From Archaeoglobus sp. JdFR-37 (lineage in GTDB: Archaea > Halobacteriota > Archaeoglobi > Archaeoglobales > Archaeoglobaceae), in NCBI GenBank assembly GCA_002010215.1, contig MTMY01000004.1, positions 1 through 64,000 of the forward strand: a stretch of DNA of 64,000 bases, written 5' to 3'. Under the pieces are notes generated by a model. It made no database searches, was not told the origin of the DNA, and saw nothing but the letters and a program-made list of their open reading frames with translations. Within the stretch, counting starts at the first letter, position 1. The number at the start of each line of letters is the position of its first letter. Shown piece after piece: positions 44,038 to 52,140 of this stretch. The position numbers and the translations under genes are program-made.

Positions 44038-44775
44038 ATGATCGATGCAATAGTTGAAGGAGATGTCCTAAAAGCAGTTACGAAAGCCATGGTAGCTTTG
44101 GTCAGCGAAGCCCGCTTTCATTTCAAAGATGACACTCTCCACAGCAGAGCTGTTGACCCGGCAAATGTAGCTATGGTAATAGTGAACGTGCCAAGGGACA
44201 GCTTCGAGGTTTACAAGGTAGATGAGGAGAAGATCGTGGGTGTAGATGTTAATAGAATTTACGATATCTCCAAATCCATAAAGAAGGGTGAGCTGGTTGA
44301 GCTCATTCTAGAAAATGAGACCACGCTGAAAGTGAAATTCGGGAGTGTTGAGTACTCTGTTGCATTGATAGACCCATCAGCCATAAGAAAAGAACCCAAG
44401 ATACCAAATCTGGAGCTTCCAGCAAAGATTGTGCTTGACGCAGGCGAATTCAGGAAAGCCATTTCTGCTGCTGACAAGATAAGTGACCACGTGATATTCA
44501 GGAGTGATGAAACAGGCTTTTACATCGAAGCTGAGGGAGATGTTGACCGCATAACATTCCATATGAGCGACGCAGAACTCATAGAATTTAACAGGGCTGA
44601 AGCAAAGAGCATGTTCAGCGTTGAGTACCTGAAGGAGTTCATGAAAGTGGCTGGCACCGGAGACATCCTCACGATTTACCTAGGCAACAATTACCCAGTA
44701 AGGCTGATCTTCGACGTGGCAGACGGCAAGGCGAAGGTGGAGTACATACTGGCTCCCAGAATAGAGGCTGAATGA
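44038..44775 (+). CDS. pcn: DNA polymerase sliding clamp PCNA
   Basis: The 245-residue clamp starts MIDAIVEGDVLKAVTKAMVA and contains LHSRAVDPANVAMV, VDVNRIYDISKSIKKGELV and the C-terminal IYLGNNYPVRLIFDVADGKA, including the inter-domain and PIP-groove regions. It forms the ring around DNA that holds polymerase, ligase and nucleases. ATG 44038 is taken from family N-termini; an ATG at 44032 is possible. The primase large-subunit gene follows 37 bases downstream. Confidence 0.95.
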   Translation: MIDAIVEGDVLKAVTKAMVALVSEARFHFKDDTLHSRAVDPANVAMVIVNVPRDSFEVYKVDEEKIVGVDVNRIYDISKSIKKGELVELILENETTLKVKFGSVEYSVALIDPSAIRKEPKIPNLELPAKIVLDAGEFRKAISAADKISDHVIFRSDETGFYIEAEGDVDRITFHMSDAELIEFNRAEAKSMFSVEYLKEFMKVAGTGDILTIYLGNNYPVRLIFDVADGKAKVEYILAPRIEAE

Positions 44776-44812
44776 AGTTGAATAGAATTGATGAAATTGA
44801 CGAATAGGGTTA

Positions 44813-46027
44813 ATGAAATCCTCTAAACCTCTGAAACCTCTTTTACCCCTTCTACCATATTTATCTCGCTTTCCCTTTCTTAAAGTTTCAGGGAGGCTCT
44901 TTGAGTTAGAATATGGAAGTATCGAGAATTTTCTCACTTCTCAAAAAAGTTTTGATGTTGAGGCAAGGCAACTCGGCTTCAAAATTGTGGAAAGCGTCCT
45001 GAAAGATGAGAAATTCCCAAGTGATGCAATCAAACAGATTGAACTGAGCTTTTTCTGTGAAGTGTGTGAAACGAGGGGGTGCAGGGAGGCATGCAAAAAA
45101 GGAGCCATGAGTTTCAGCTGGAATTACATGCTGTGCGACATGTGCGGAGAGTGCTTTCTCAGATGTGATTACAGCGTTTCAGATGAACTCTATTTCAGAC
45201 TCAAAACCATTGCAAAGCTCAATGTGGCCGCATACCTTTACTCCCGAATTTTGGTTTCGTTGATGGACGAAAGAGCCAGGAGGAGATATGCTGTCAGAGA
45301 AGCCAGAAGATACCGAGAGATTATGGATGAGAGCGATGCAACCCTCATGATTTTTGCCTCAGATTTTGGTCTAAAAGCGAAAATTGAAGAGAACGTTAAC
45401 CTGCACGTATCTGACTACCTCAAAGCGGCTTGCAGAATAAGGAGCAAAGAGTGGAAACTCGTCAACAGAAAGCTGAAAAAGGGATATGTAGAACTGACAA
45501 GAAAGGATTTTCTGAGGATTGTGGAGGAGCTTCTCCGCACCAGACTTGCGGAAAGAGTGATGATAACTCCTACCATAACTCCAACCCCTGAAATCAACCG
45601 GAATCTTGCAGAGCTGATCCCCATCAGCGAAGCCAGATTTGTAGAGATTGAGTTGGGTGAATTCGATGCAGAATGCCTGCCACCTTGCATGAAGAAAATT
45701 CTCTCCGATTTGCAGGCAGGTCTGAATGTTCCACACTCTGCAAGATTTGCTATAACTTCATTCCTTCTGAATATCGGACTAAGTGTGGATGAGGTAATAT
45801 CCCTTTTCAGCTCCGCCCCCGACTTTGATGTGGAAAAGACAAGATATCAGGTGGAGCACATTGCCGGGGCAAGGGGAACGGAGTACACGGCCCCGGCATG
45901 CGATACAATGCTGAGCTACCACAACTGCTATAGAAATGATAGCTGTAGGGGGATAAACCACCCCGTAAACTACTACAGGAGATGCAAGAAGGCAAGTAAG
46001 ACAAGTAAGGGGAATAAAAAGAGATAA
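44813..46027 (+). CDS. priL: DNA primase large subunit with a ferredoxin-like cysteine insertion
   Basis: The 404-residue protein is the regulatory subunit of archaeal primase. The C-terminal Fe-S domain is canonical: PPCMKKILSDLQAGLNVPH (C292), TRYQVEHIAGARG, ACDTM (C363), C372 and C378. In addition, residues 82-118 carry eight cysteines, C82-x2-C-x4-C-x3-C94 and C108-x2-C-x2-C-x3-C118 (CEVCETRGCREACKKGAM, LCDMCGECFLRC). That is the pattern of a 2[4Fe-4S] ferredoxin and is not part of typical PriL. The usual helical core (AAYLYSRILVSLMDERARRR) resumes after it. The insertion interrupts the N-terminal domain. It lies between pcn and pelota. Confidence 0.9.
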   Translation: MKSSKPLKPLLPLLPYLSRFPFLKVSGRLFELEYGSIENFLTSQKSFDVEARQLGFKIVESVLKDEKFPSDAIKQIELSFFCEVCETRGCREACKKGAMSFSWNYMLCDMCGECFLRCDYSVSDELYFRLKTIAKLNVAAYLYSRILVSLMDERARRRYAVREARRYREIMDESDATLMIFASDFGLKAKIEENVNLHVSDYLKAACRIRSKEWKLVNRKLKKGYVELTRKDFLRIVEELLRTRLAERVMITPTITPTPEINRNLAELIPISEARFVEIELGEFDAECLPPCMKKILSDLQAGLNVPHSARFAITSFLLNIGLSVDEVISLFSSAPDFDVEKTRYQVEHIAGARGTEYTAPACDTMLSYHNCYRNDSCRGINHPVNYYRRCKKASKTSKGNKKR

Positions 46028-46041
46028 AGGGAGGAAAGAGT

Positions 46042-47073
46042 ATGAGAGTTCTGGAAGAGAGGCTGAAAGACAATGAAGGCGAGATAAAACTAGTGCCAGA
46101 AAATCTGGAGGATCTCTGGCATTTGAAATATATAATCGAGCCGAACGACATCGTTTTTGCTCTGACAAAGAGGATCAGTGAGAGCAGTGACAAGCTGAGG
46201 AGTGATAAGGAGAAGGTGACTGTGAGACTCGGGATTAGGGTCGAAAAAGTTGAATTTCACCGCTTTGCTAACAGGCTTCGGATTACAGGAGTTATCGTCG
46301 CTGGAGTTGAGGACTCTGGATATCACACCATCAACATTACCGTGGGGAAGGAGCTAAGTATCATAAAAAAGTGGAAGGAGGAGCAGCTTCGCCGCATAAA
46401 GGAGGCTGAGGATGCTGCAAGAAGGGCAGAGATCGTCATAGTAACCATTGAAGAGGGAGAAGCCAGCATTGGTGTCGTCAGACAGTGGGGTGTGGAGGAG
46501 GTAGAAGTTATCAGACAGAGCTATGGCAAGGATAAAGGCAGCTACAGGCGGGAGTTTTTTGGCGATGTTGCATCGGCCATTGCAAGAATGGATTTCAGAT
46601 ATCTAGTTGTTGCAGGCCCCGGGTTTGCAAAAGAGGACTTCATGAGATTTTTGAAGGAGAAGAATCCGGAGATGGCGGAGAAAGCAATAGTGGTCGATAC
46701 TTCCAGCATAGGAACCAGAGGATTCATTGAGGTGCTCAAAAGGGGTGTGCTGAATAGAATAGCGGGGGAGCTGAGAATTGCTGAAGAGGCCAAGTATCTG
46801 GATGTGCTGCTGGAAAGAATTGCAAAGGGAAGTGGTGTGGCGTATGGGCTTGAAGAGGTCAGGGAGGCTGTAAGCTATTCGGCTGTCGAAACCCTCCTAG
46901 TTGCCGACGAGTTTCTGAGAGAGGAAAGGGAGAAATGGGACATAGACTCCCTTATGAGAGAAGTTGAGAGGGGAGGAGGGAAAGTTGTTATCATGAGTAC
47001 AGAATTCGAGCCCGGTAAAAGGTTGATGAGTTTAGGCGGTATAGCAGCACTGCTGAGGTTTGATTATAAGTAG
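46042..47073 (+). CDS. pelA: Pelota/Dom34 mRNA surveillance protein
   Basis: The 343-residue protein resembles eRF1 but lacks the GGQ loop. It has an N-terminal Sm-like domain (residues 1-130, LVPENLEDLWHLKYIIEPND), a central domain with RRAEIVIVTIEEGEASIGVV, and a C-terminal domain with LLVADEFLRE and GGKVVIMSTEFEPGKRLMSL. With aEF1A/ABCE1 it rescues stalled ribosomes. It starts 14 bases after priL and ends convergent with rpiA. Confidence 0.93.
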   Translation: MRVLEERLKDNEGEIKLVPENLEDLWHLKYIIEPNDIVFALTKRISESSDKLRSDKEKVTVRLGIRVEKVEFHRFANRLRITGVIVAGVEDSGYHTINITVGKELSIIKKWKEEQLRRIKEAEDAARRAEIVIVTIEEGEASIGVVRQWGVEEVEVIRQSYGKDKGSYRREFFGDVASAIARMDFRYLVVAGPGFAKEDFMRFLKEKNPEMAEKAIVVDTSSIGTRGFIEVLKRGVLNRIAGELRIAEEAKYLDVLLERIAKGSGVAYGLEEVREAVSYSAVETLLVADEFLREEREKWDIDSLMREVERGGGKVVIMSTEFEPGKRLMSLGGIAALLRFDYK

Positions 47074-47112
47074 GGTTTTACTATTAACGTCAGCATGTAC
47101 CATTAATACCAT

Positions 47113-47799
47113 TTACTTCCTAAGCACCTTTACCCCCTCACTATACCCAACAATAACCGCATCCACCATCTCTGAGAGGAAAATCCCGTGCTCTATTAAA
47201 CCCGGAATGCTGTTCAGTTTCCAAACAAGCTCGGTGTCAATACTCTCAAAGCTGCAGTCTGCAATGAAGTTCCCATTGTCAGAAATCACCGGCTTTAATT
47301 TCCCTGTACCTTCTCTGAGCATGCACATGCCACCAAGTTCTGCAATCCTCCTTTTCACATATCCAAAGGCAAAAGGCAGGATTTCAACCGGAACGGGCAT
47401 GGAAAGTTTTTCCACAATTTTAGAGGAATTAACTATCACATAAAACTCCTTGCTGGCAGATGCGACTATCTTCTCTCTAGTAAGAGCTGCACCACCACCT
47501 TTTATGAGGTTAAAATCTCTATCTACCTGATCTGCACCATCAACGCATATATCGGGTTCATCAACCTGAAAGAGGTCTGTAACAATCAGACCATTCTGAA
47601 CAGCCAGAATGTGACTCTGATAGGAGCTTGGAATGACATATAACTCAATTCCTTCCTCAGTCACTCTCTTTCCCAGCTCTTTCACAAAGAGTTCAACAGT
47701 GGAACCGCTGCCCAGTCCGATAGTCATTCCGTCATTTATGAGCTCCACTGCTTTTCTGGCAGCATTAATCTTCTCTATTTTCTCCACCTGGCTCACCAA
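47113..47799 (-). CDS. rpiA: Ribose 5-phosphate isomerase A
   Basis: This protein of about 228 residues has DGMTIGLGSGSTVELFVKEL, VDGADQVDRDFNLIKGGGAAL, TREKIVASASKEFYVI and the C-terminal LNSIPGLIEHGIF, the RpiA phosphate-binding and catalytic motifs. It interconverts ribose 5-phosphate and ribulose 5-phosphate. The start (TTG 47799 or GTG 47796) lies 32-35 bases inside surE, behind GAGGAGGTGG, so the two are coupled. Confidence 0.93.
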   Translation of the reverse strand: MVSQVEKIEKINAARKAVELINDGMTIGLGSGSTVELFVKELGKRVTEEGIELYVIPSSYQSHILAVQNGLIVTDLFQVDEPDICVDGADQVDRDFNLIKGGGAALTREKIVASASKEFYVIVNSSKIVEKLSMPVPVEILPFAFGYVKRRIAELGGMCMLREGTGKLKPVISDNGNFIADCSFESIDTELVWKLNSIPGLIEHGIFLSEMVDAVIVGYSEGVKVLRK

Positions 47800-48574
47800 A
47801 CCACCTCCTCAAAGCAGAGAAGTCCACCCTAGCTGTGCAGTCCAGAGTGAGGGGAGTTATGGAGATCCTGCCTCTCCGCAGAGCATGCAGATCTGTTCCC
47901 TCCTCTGCATCTTCCATCTCAAGTCCATCAATCCAGTAGTATTTCCGGCCACGCGGATCAAATCTCATGTCGATTCGTGTTGAATAAAGACGCCTTGTAA
48001 GACGGGTGAATTCAATCTCCCCATTCCACTTAGCTGGCACATTAACATTAAATACATCAACCCCTTCAGGCATCCCGTCCTTTAGTATGCGGAAGGCCAG
48101 CATTTTCAGAACCTCTTTGGCATCTTCAAAGTTGAAAGGCTGGAAGAAAAGCTCGAATTTGTGGCTGTCCTGCATCTCAAGGCTTATTGCAATTGCTGGA
48201 CTGCCCTGAGTAGCAGCTTCCAGAGCAGCTCCCACTGTCCCGCTGGTTGTAACTGCTTCTGAGGACAAATTTTCACCCAGATTGATGCCCGAAACCACCA
48301 AGTCAGGCATTTCTCCCACAATCTCATGAATTCCGATTATCACTGCATCTGTAGGAGTGCCATCAACCGCATAAACCTTCATGCCGTTAACATTAACCTC
48401 GCTAACCCTTATGGGTTCCATGATAGATATACTCCTCCCAACACCACTTTTCTGAACAGCAGGAGCAACTATAAATACCTCTCCAAGCTCTCTCAGAGCT
48501 TCATAACTGGCTTTCAGGCCAGAGGAGTACAATCCATCGTCGTTGGTGATTAGGATTTTAGGTGCTGCTGGCAT
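47765..48574 (-). CDS. surE: 5'/3'-nucleotidase SurE
   Basis: The 269-residue nucleotidase begins MPAAPKILITNDDGLYSSGL, with the metal-binding NDDG near residue 11. VVAPAVQKSGVGRSI, VSGINLGENLSSEAVTTSGT and NVNVPA follow, the standard SurE order. It removes phosphate from nucleoside monophosphates. The frame is open to 48664, but the family N-terminus aligns at 48574. It overlaps rpiA by up to 35 bases and faces the galT-like gene. Confidence 0.9.
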   Translation of the reverse strand: MPAAPKILITNDDGLYSSGLKASYEALRELGEVFIVAPAVQKSGVGRSISIMEPIRVSEVNVNGMKVYAVDGTPTDAVIIGIHEIVGEMPDLVVSGINLGENLSSEAVTTSGTVGAALEAATQGSPAIAISLEMQDSHKFELFFQPFNFEDAKEVLKMLAFRILKDGMPEGVDVFNVNVPAKWNGEIEFTRLTRRLYSTRIDMRFDPRGRKYYWIDGLEMEDAEEGTDLHALRRGRISITPLTLDCTARVDFSALRRWFGEPGGENRED

Positions 48575-48707
48575 TGAGACAGCATCAACACCAATGCTAA
48601 AAAACTTTGCATAATTCGAAGCATAAAGTGTATCATTCAGTAAATCTTCCCACCAATACCTCACCTATACCAAACCTTATATCCAGTCTTGACTCAACTA
48701 TTAACTG

Positions 48708-49691
48708 ATGTTCAGAAAGGAAGTTGAGGAAAGCATGATTCTCTACCCAGATGGGAAAATGGAGAAGGCAAGGGTCGAAATACGCTACGACCCTCTAACA
48801 CTCCAGACATCAAGAATAGTCCAGAAGACTCCACCCTTCGCCGAGCTTGAAGAGGGCGAAGACCCCTTCTGCCCGTTCTGCGATGGTGTTATCGAGAAGG
48901 TTGCTGCCAGAAGTCCTGTTCTCAGGGATGGGATTGCGTGGAGAGGTGAAGCGGCGATTTTCTCAAACATCACCCCTTACTCCAGATACTCATTTGTGGT
49001 AAGGCTTACAAGAAGCCACTCTCCAGCCGTCGAGGATTTCAGGACTTCGCATTTCAGAGATGCACTGATGCTGATAAAAGAGACCATGAGTTTGATTGAT
49101 TGCGAAGATTCTCACAAATACTACCACTTCGCCGGCATAAATTACCTGAAATCCGCTGGTGGAAGTGTCAGACATCCTCACATGCAGTATATAGCGTCCC
49201 AAATCCCCACAAACTACTTTTTGAGGCTTGATGAAAAGGCAAGAGAATTTTATGAAAAGGCTGGTGTTGACTACTGGACATGGCTTGTTGAAGCGGAGAA
49301 AGAGGGAGAAAGATACGTTGGTGAAACTAATGGCGTAGACTGGGTTGCAGCTTTCGCACCCAAGGGCTTCTACCACCTAATCGGTGTCTGCAGTGAAAGA
49401 ACTCTTGCTGAGATGAAAAAAGAAAGTTTGGAAGGAATAGGACAGGGAATAATCAGATACATGAGTTTTCTAAAATCCAAAAGCATGAACGCCTACAACG
49501 CATCCATCTTCTTTGCAGATGGGAGGGGGGAGCACTTTAGAACCCACATCCATCTAGTCGCCAGAACCCCCATGTCCAGATTCTACTGGAACGACACCTT
49601 CTTCATGAAGATTATACACGATGAGAGTATAGTTTACACCCTCCCGGAAGCTTTCGCTGCTGAATTCAGGGGGTTCTGGGATGGAGGCTAG
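48708..49691 (+). CDS. galT: Galactose-1-phosphate uridylyltransferase-like protein
   Basis: The 327-residue HIT-superfamily nucleotidyltransferase has ARVEIRYDPLTLQTSRIVQK at the N-terminus, a CPFC knuckle (DPFCPFCDG), the active-site GGSVRHPHMQ (nucleophile-region HPH) near residue 153, and HFRTHIHLVARTPM near 283, which holds a second His cluster. The family moves UMP or AMP between sugar phosphates, as in the Leloir pathway or ADP-sugar phosphorylase activity. Which sugar is used is unknown. The next gene starts 11 bases before its stop. Confidence 0.8.
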   Translation: MFRKEVEESMILYPDGKMEKARVEIRYDPLTLQTSRIVQKTPPFAELEEGEDPFCPFCDGVIEKVAARSPVLRDGIAWRGEAAIFSNITPYSRYSFVVRLTRSHSPAVEDFRTSHFRDALMLIKETMSLIDCEDSHKYYHFAGINYLKSAGGSVRHPHMQYIASQIPTNYFLRLDEKAREFYEKAGVDYWTWLVEAEKEGERYVGETNGVDWVAAFAPKGFYHLIGVCSERTLAEMKKESLEGIGQGIIRYMSFLKSKSMNAYNASIFFADGRGEHFRTHIHLVARTPMSRFYWNDTFFMKIIHDESIVYTLPEAFAAEFRGFWDGG

Positions 49692-50715
49692 ATCTGGACG
49701 CACCGGACACGCCAGATATGTTGAATCCTACCTTTACGAAAAGCTGGATAGCTCCGTCAAATGCAAAACCTGCATGCACTACTGCACGCTTAAGGATGGT
49801 GCCTGGGGAATATGCAGGGTGAGAAGAAACGAGAGAGGGAGGCTTTTAGTTTTCAACTACGGCCTAGCATCATCAATAGCCCTTGACCCAATAGAGAAGA
49901 AGCCGCTGCACAACTTTAGACCTGGCTCAAAAGTTCTTTCCTTCGGCGGAATAAGCTGTAACTTCCGATGTGTTCACTGCCAGAACTATGAAATCAGCTT
50001 TGCTGACCTAAAGTTCCCGTATCTCAGAGAGCTTGAAGCTGAGGATGTTCTGAAGATGTGCGAGGAAAAGAGAGCTGATGGTGTTGCCTTCACATACAAT
50101 GAGCCAAGTATATGGCATGAGTTCAGTGTTGATGTGGGGAAGCGTATCAAAGATGCTGGATACTACTTCGTTTACGTTACCAACGGATACATAAGCCCTG
50201 AGGCTATAGAACAGCTTAGGGGAATTCTCGATGCAGCCAATGTTGATGTGAAGGCATTCTCTGAGGATTTCTACAGGAAAATCTGTAAAGCGAAGCTTGA
50301 CAGGGTTTTGGAATGCGTAGAATACTTACACAAAGCAGGAGTTTTTCTGGAGATCACCTATCTTATAATCCCAGGAGAAAATGATGATGAGAAGCAACTT
50401 AGAGCCTTTTCGAAGTGGGTAGCAGAGTTAGACAGCAGAATACCTGTTCACTTCTCCAGATTTCACCCAGACTACCAGATGCTGGACAAAAGCCCCACAC
50501 CCATCGAAACCCTTGAAAAAGCTCACTCAATCGCCAGAGAAGAGGGAGTGGAATATGTTTACATAGGAAACGTATGGGGGCATCGTTACGAGAACACCTA
50601 CTGCCCGAAATGTGATGAATTACTGATAATGAGAGAAGGATTCTATGTCAGGAGAATTAATCTTGATGAATATCACTGCCCTAAATGTGGTTACAAACAA
50701 AATATAATTATATGA
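49681..50715 (+). CDS. amrS: AmmeMemoRadiSam-type radical SAM protein (PflA-like, AmrS)
   Basis: The 344-residue radical SAM enzyme has the cluster-binding ISCNFRCVHCQNYEIS (CxxxCxxC) near residue 98, the downstream FTYNEPSIWHEF and YVTNGYISPEA, and FLEITYLIIPGENDDEKQ. An N-terminal segment has CKTCMHYCTLKDGAWGICRVR. The C-terminus ends in a zinc knuckle (CPKCDELL, HCPKCGYKQ). Length and ends match AmrS, the radical SAM member of the three-part AmmeMemoRadiSam system, whose role is unsettled. The Memo and AMMECR1 partners are not in this window. Confidence 0.85.
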   Translation: MEARSGRTGHARYVESYLYEKLDSSVKCKTCMHYCTLKDGAWGICRVRRNERGRLLVFNYGLASSIALDPIEKKPLHNFRPGSKVLSFGGISCNFRCVHCQNYEISFADLKFPYLRELEAEDVLKMCEEKRADGVAFTYNEPSIWHEFSVDVGKRIKDAGYYFVYVTNGYISPEAIEQLRGILDAANVDVKAFSEDFYRKICKAKLDRVLECVEYLHKAGVFLEITYLIIPGENDDEKQLRAFSKWVAELDSRIPVHFSRFHPDYQMLDKSPTPIETLEKAHSIAREEGVEYVYIGNVWGHRYENTYCPKCDELLIMREGFYVRRINLDEYHCPKCGYKQNIII

Positions 50716-50789
50716 GTTGCAGACTCTCATATCTAATTCTCATTGCGAAAATCTTAAGTACATCATATTCATCATAATAATCAGGTGAG

Positions 50790-51140
50790 ATGATGAAAAT
50801 TCTGGTTGTCGACGATGACTACGCAATGAGGGATCTGTTAAAGCTTATGCTGAAAGATCACGAAGTCTATGAAGCAGAAAACGGAAGGGAGGCCATTGAA
50901 GTTTTCAGAAACATTAAGCCAGATATTGTTTTGATGGATATAATGATGCCAGAAATGGATGGAATTACTGCAACTCAAGAACTTCTCAAAATGGATAGTA
51001 AAACGGTAGTCATAGGTGTTACAGCCTTTGCATCCCACAAAGGACGTGAAATCTTAAAAGCCGGAGCCAGAGATGTGATTGAGAAGCCATTTACCAAAAA
51101 GAAGCTGATTGAAACGCTAACGAAGTATGTTAACAAATAA
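50790..51140 (+). CDS. Single-domain response regulator (CheY-like)
   Basis: The 116-residue receiver domain starts KILVVDDDYAMRDLL (acidic pocket) and has DIVLMDIMMPEMDG with the phospho-accepting Asp near residue 53, VIGVTAFASHKG (Thr) and IEKPFTKKKL (Lys). No output domain is present. It overlaps the histidine kinase gene by 14 bases, so the kinase is its likely phosphate donor. The PAS/GAF gene follows in the same operon. Confidence 0.92.
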   Translation: MMKILVVDDDYAMRDLLKLMLKDHEVYEAENGREAIEVFRNIKPDIVLMDIMMPEMDGITATQELLKMDSKTVVIGVTAFASHKGREILKAGARDVIEKPFTKKKLIETLTKYVNK

Positions 51141-52140
51141 ATCTGACAAAAAGAGGCTCATAGACGCTTTCCTTATTTTGTCATTCGTTCTGGTATTTCT
51201 GACTATCCGGAGTGTCTCTGATCCCAGAGAGACTATACCGATAGGTAGAGTTCTTACTGAAAGTGCTCTGCTGTCATTCGCCCTGTCTGTATATGTAATC
51301 TCCAGAAGATACAGCAGAATACTCATAACATTCGGTTTTGGTCTGCTAGCTCTAGGAATATTCACCCATATAATCTCTGAATACTTTTTCACTGCTGACG
51401 AGAGTGTGATGATATCAGAGATTATGATGCTCACCAGTGGATTCATACTTCTGTATTCTTTCATGAAGCTTTACAGAGAGATGAGAGATCTAAATGGGAA
51501 ACTTGAGACAATGGTAACATTTTTGAAGATTTTAAATTCATCACTACGCCACGATATACTGAACAGCCTGACGGTAATTCTGGGATATCTTGAATTTTAT
51601 AGGGAGAACAAAGACGAGTTTTTACTGGAAAAGATAGAGGAAAAACTGAGGTATATAGAGAAGTCTTTACAGAATTTCAAAACTGCTGAGTCCCTTGTAG
51701 GTGGTGAAAACAGTCAGATCAATCTTCGGGAGCTTGTGGAAGATGTAGCTCAGGATTTCGCAGGAGAAGCAAAGATATCTGTCAGAGTTGAAGACGTGTA
51801 TGTAGTGGGAAACAGTCTGCTTAAATCTGCTATCTGGAACATCTTTCAGAACTCCATCAGGCACGGTGGGAAGTCGGGGATAAAGATAGAGGTTCGAAGT
51901 GAGGACTTAGGCAGTCATGTAGATCTGATAATAACAGACAACGGAGTTGGGATACCCAAAAGCATCAGGGAAAAGGTGTTTGAAGAGGGTTTCTCCTTTG
52001 GGAGCACTGCAGGAAGCGGAATGGGGTTGTTTATAGTCAAGAAAACCGTGGAGATGTTTGATGGCAAGGTTTTCATTGATAGTAATGAACCTGAGGGGAC
52101 GAAATTCATTATCAGACTCAAAAAAGCGGTGGTTTCATGA
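51127..52140 (+). CDS. Membrane histidine kinase
   Basis: The 337-residue kinase has about four membrane segments in residues 10-115 (LIDAFLILSFVLVFLTIRS, ILITFGFGLLALGIFTHII, MMLTSGFILLYSFM). A dimerisation box with the phosphoryl His follows in SSLRHDILNSLTVILGYLEF near residue 140. The HATPase domain has FQNSIRHGG (N box), DNGVGIPKS (G1) and GSGMGLFIVKKTVEMFDGKV (G2). It overlaps the response regulator by 14 bases and the PAS/GAF gene by four. The ligand is unknown; no extracellular domain is evident, so it may sense a membrane or cytoplasmic signal. Confidence 0.92.
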   Translation: MLTNKSDKKRLIDAFLILSFVLVFLTIRSVSDPRETIPIGRVLTESALLSFALSVYVISRRYSRILITFGFGLLALGIFTHIISEYFFTADESVMISEIMMLTSGFILLYSFMKLYREMRDLNGKLETMVTFLKILNSSLRHDILNSLTVILGYLEFYRENKDEFLLEKIEEKLRYIEKSLQNFKTAESLVGGENSQINLRELVEDVAQDFAGEAKISVRVEDVYVVGNSLLKSAIWNIFQNSIRHGGKSGIKIEVRSEDLGSHVDLIITDNGVGIPKSIREKVFEEGFSFGSTAGSGMGLFIVKKTVEMFDGKVFIDSNEPEGTKFIIRLKKAVVS

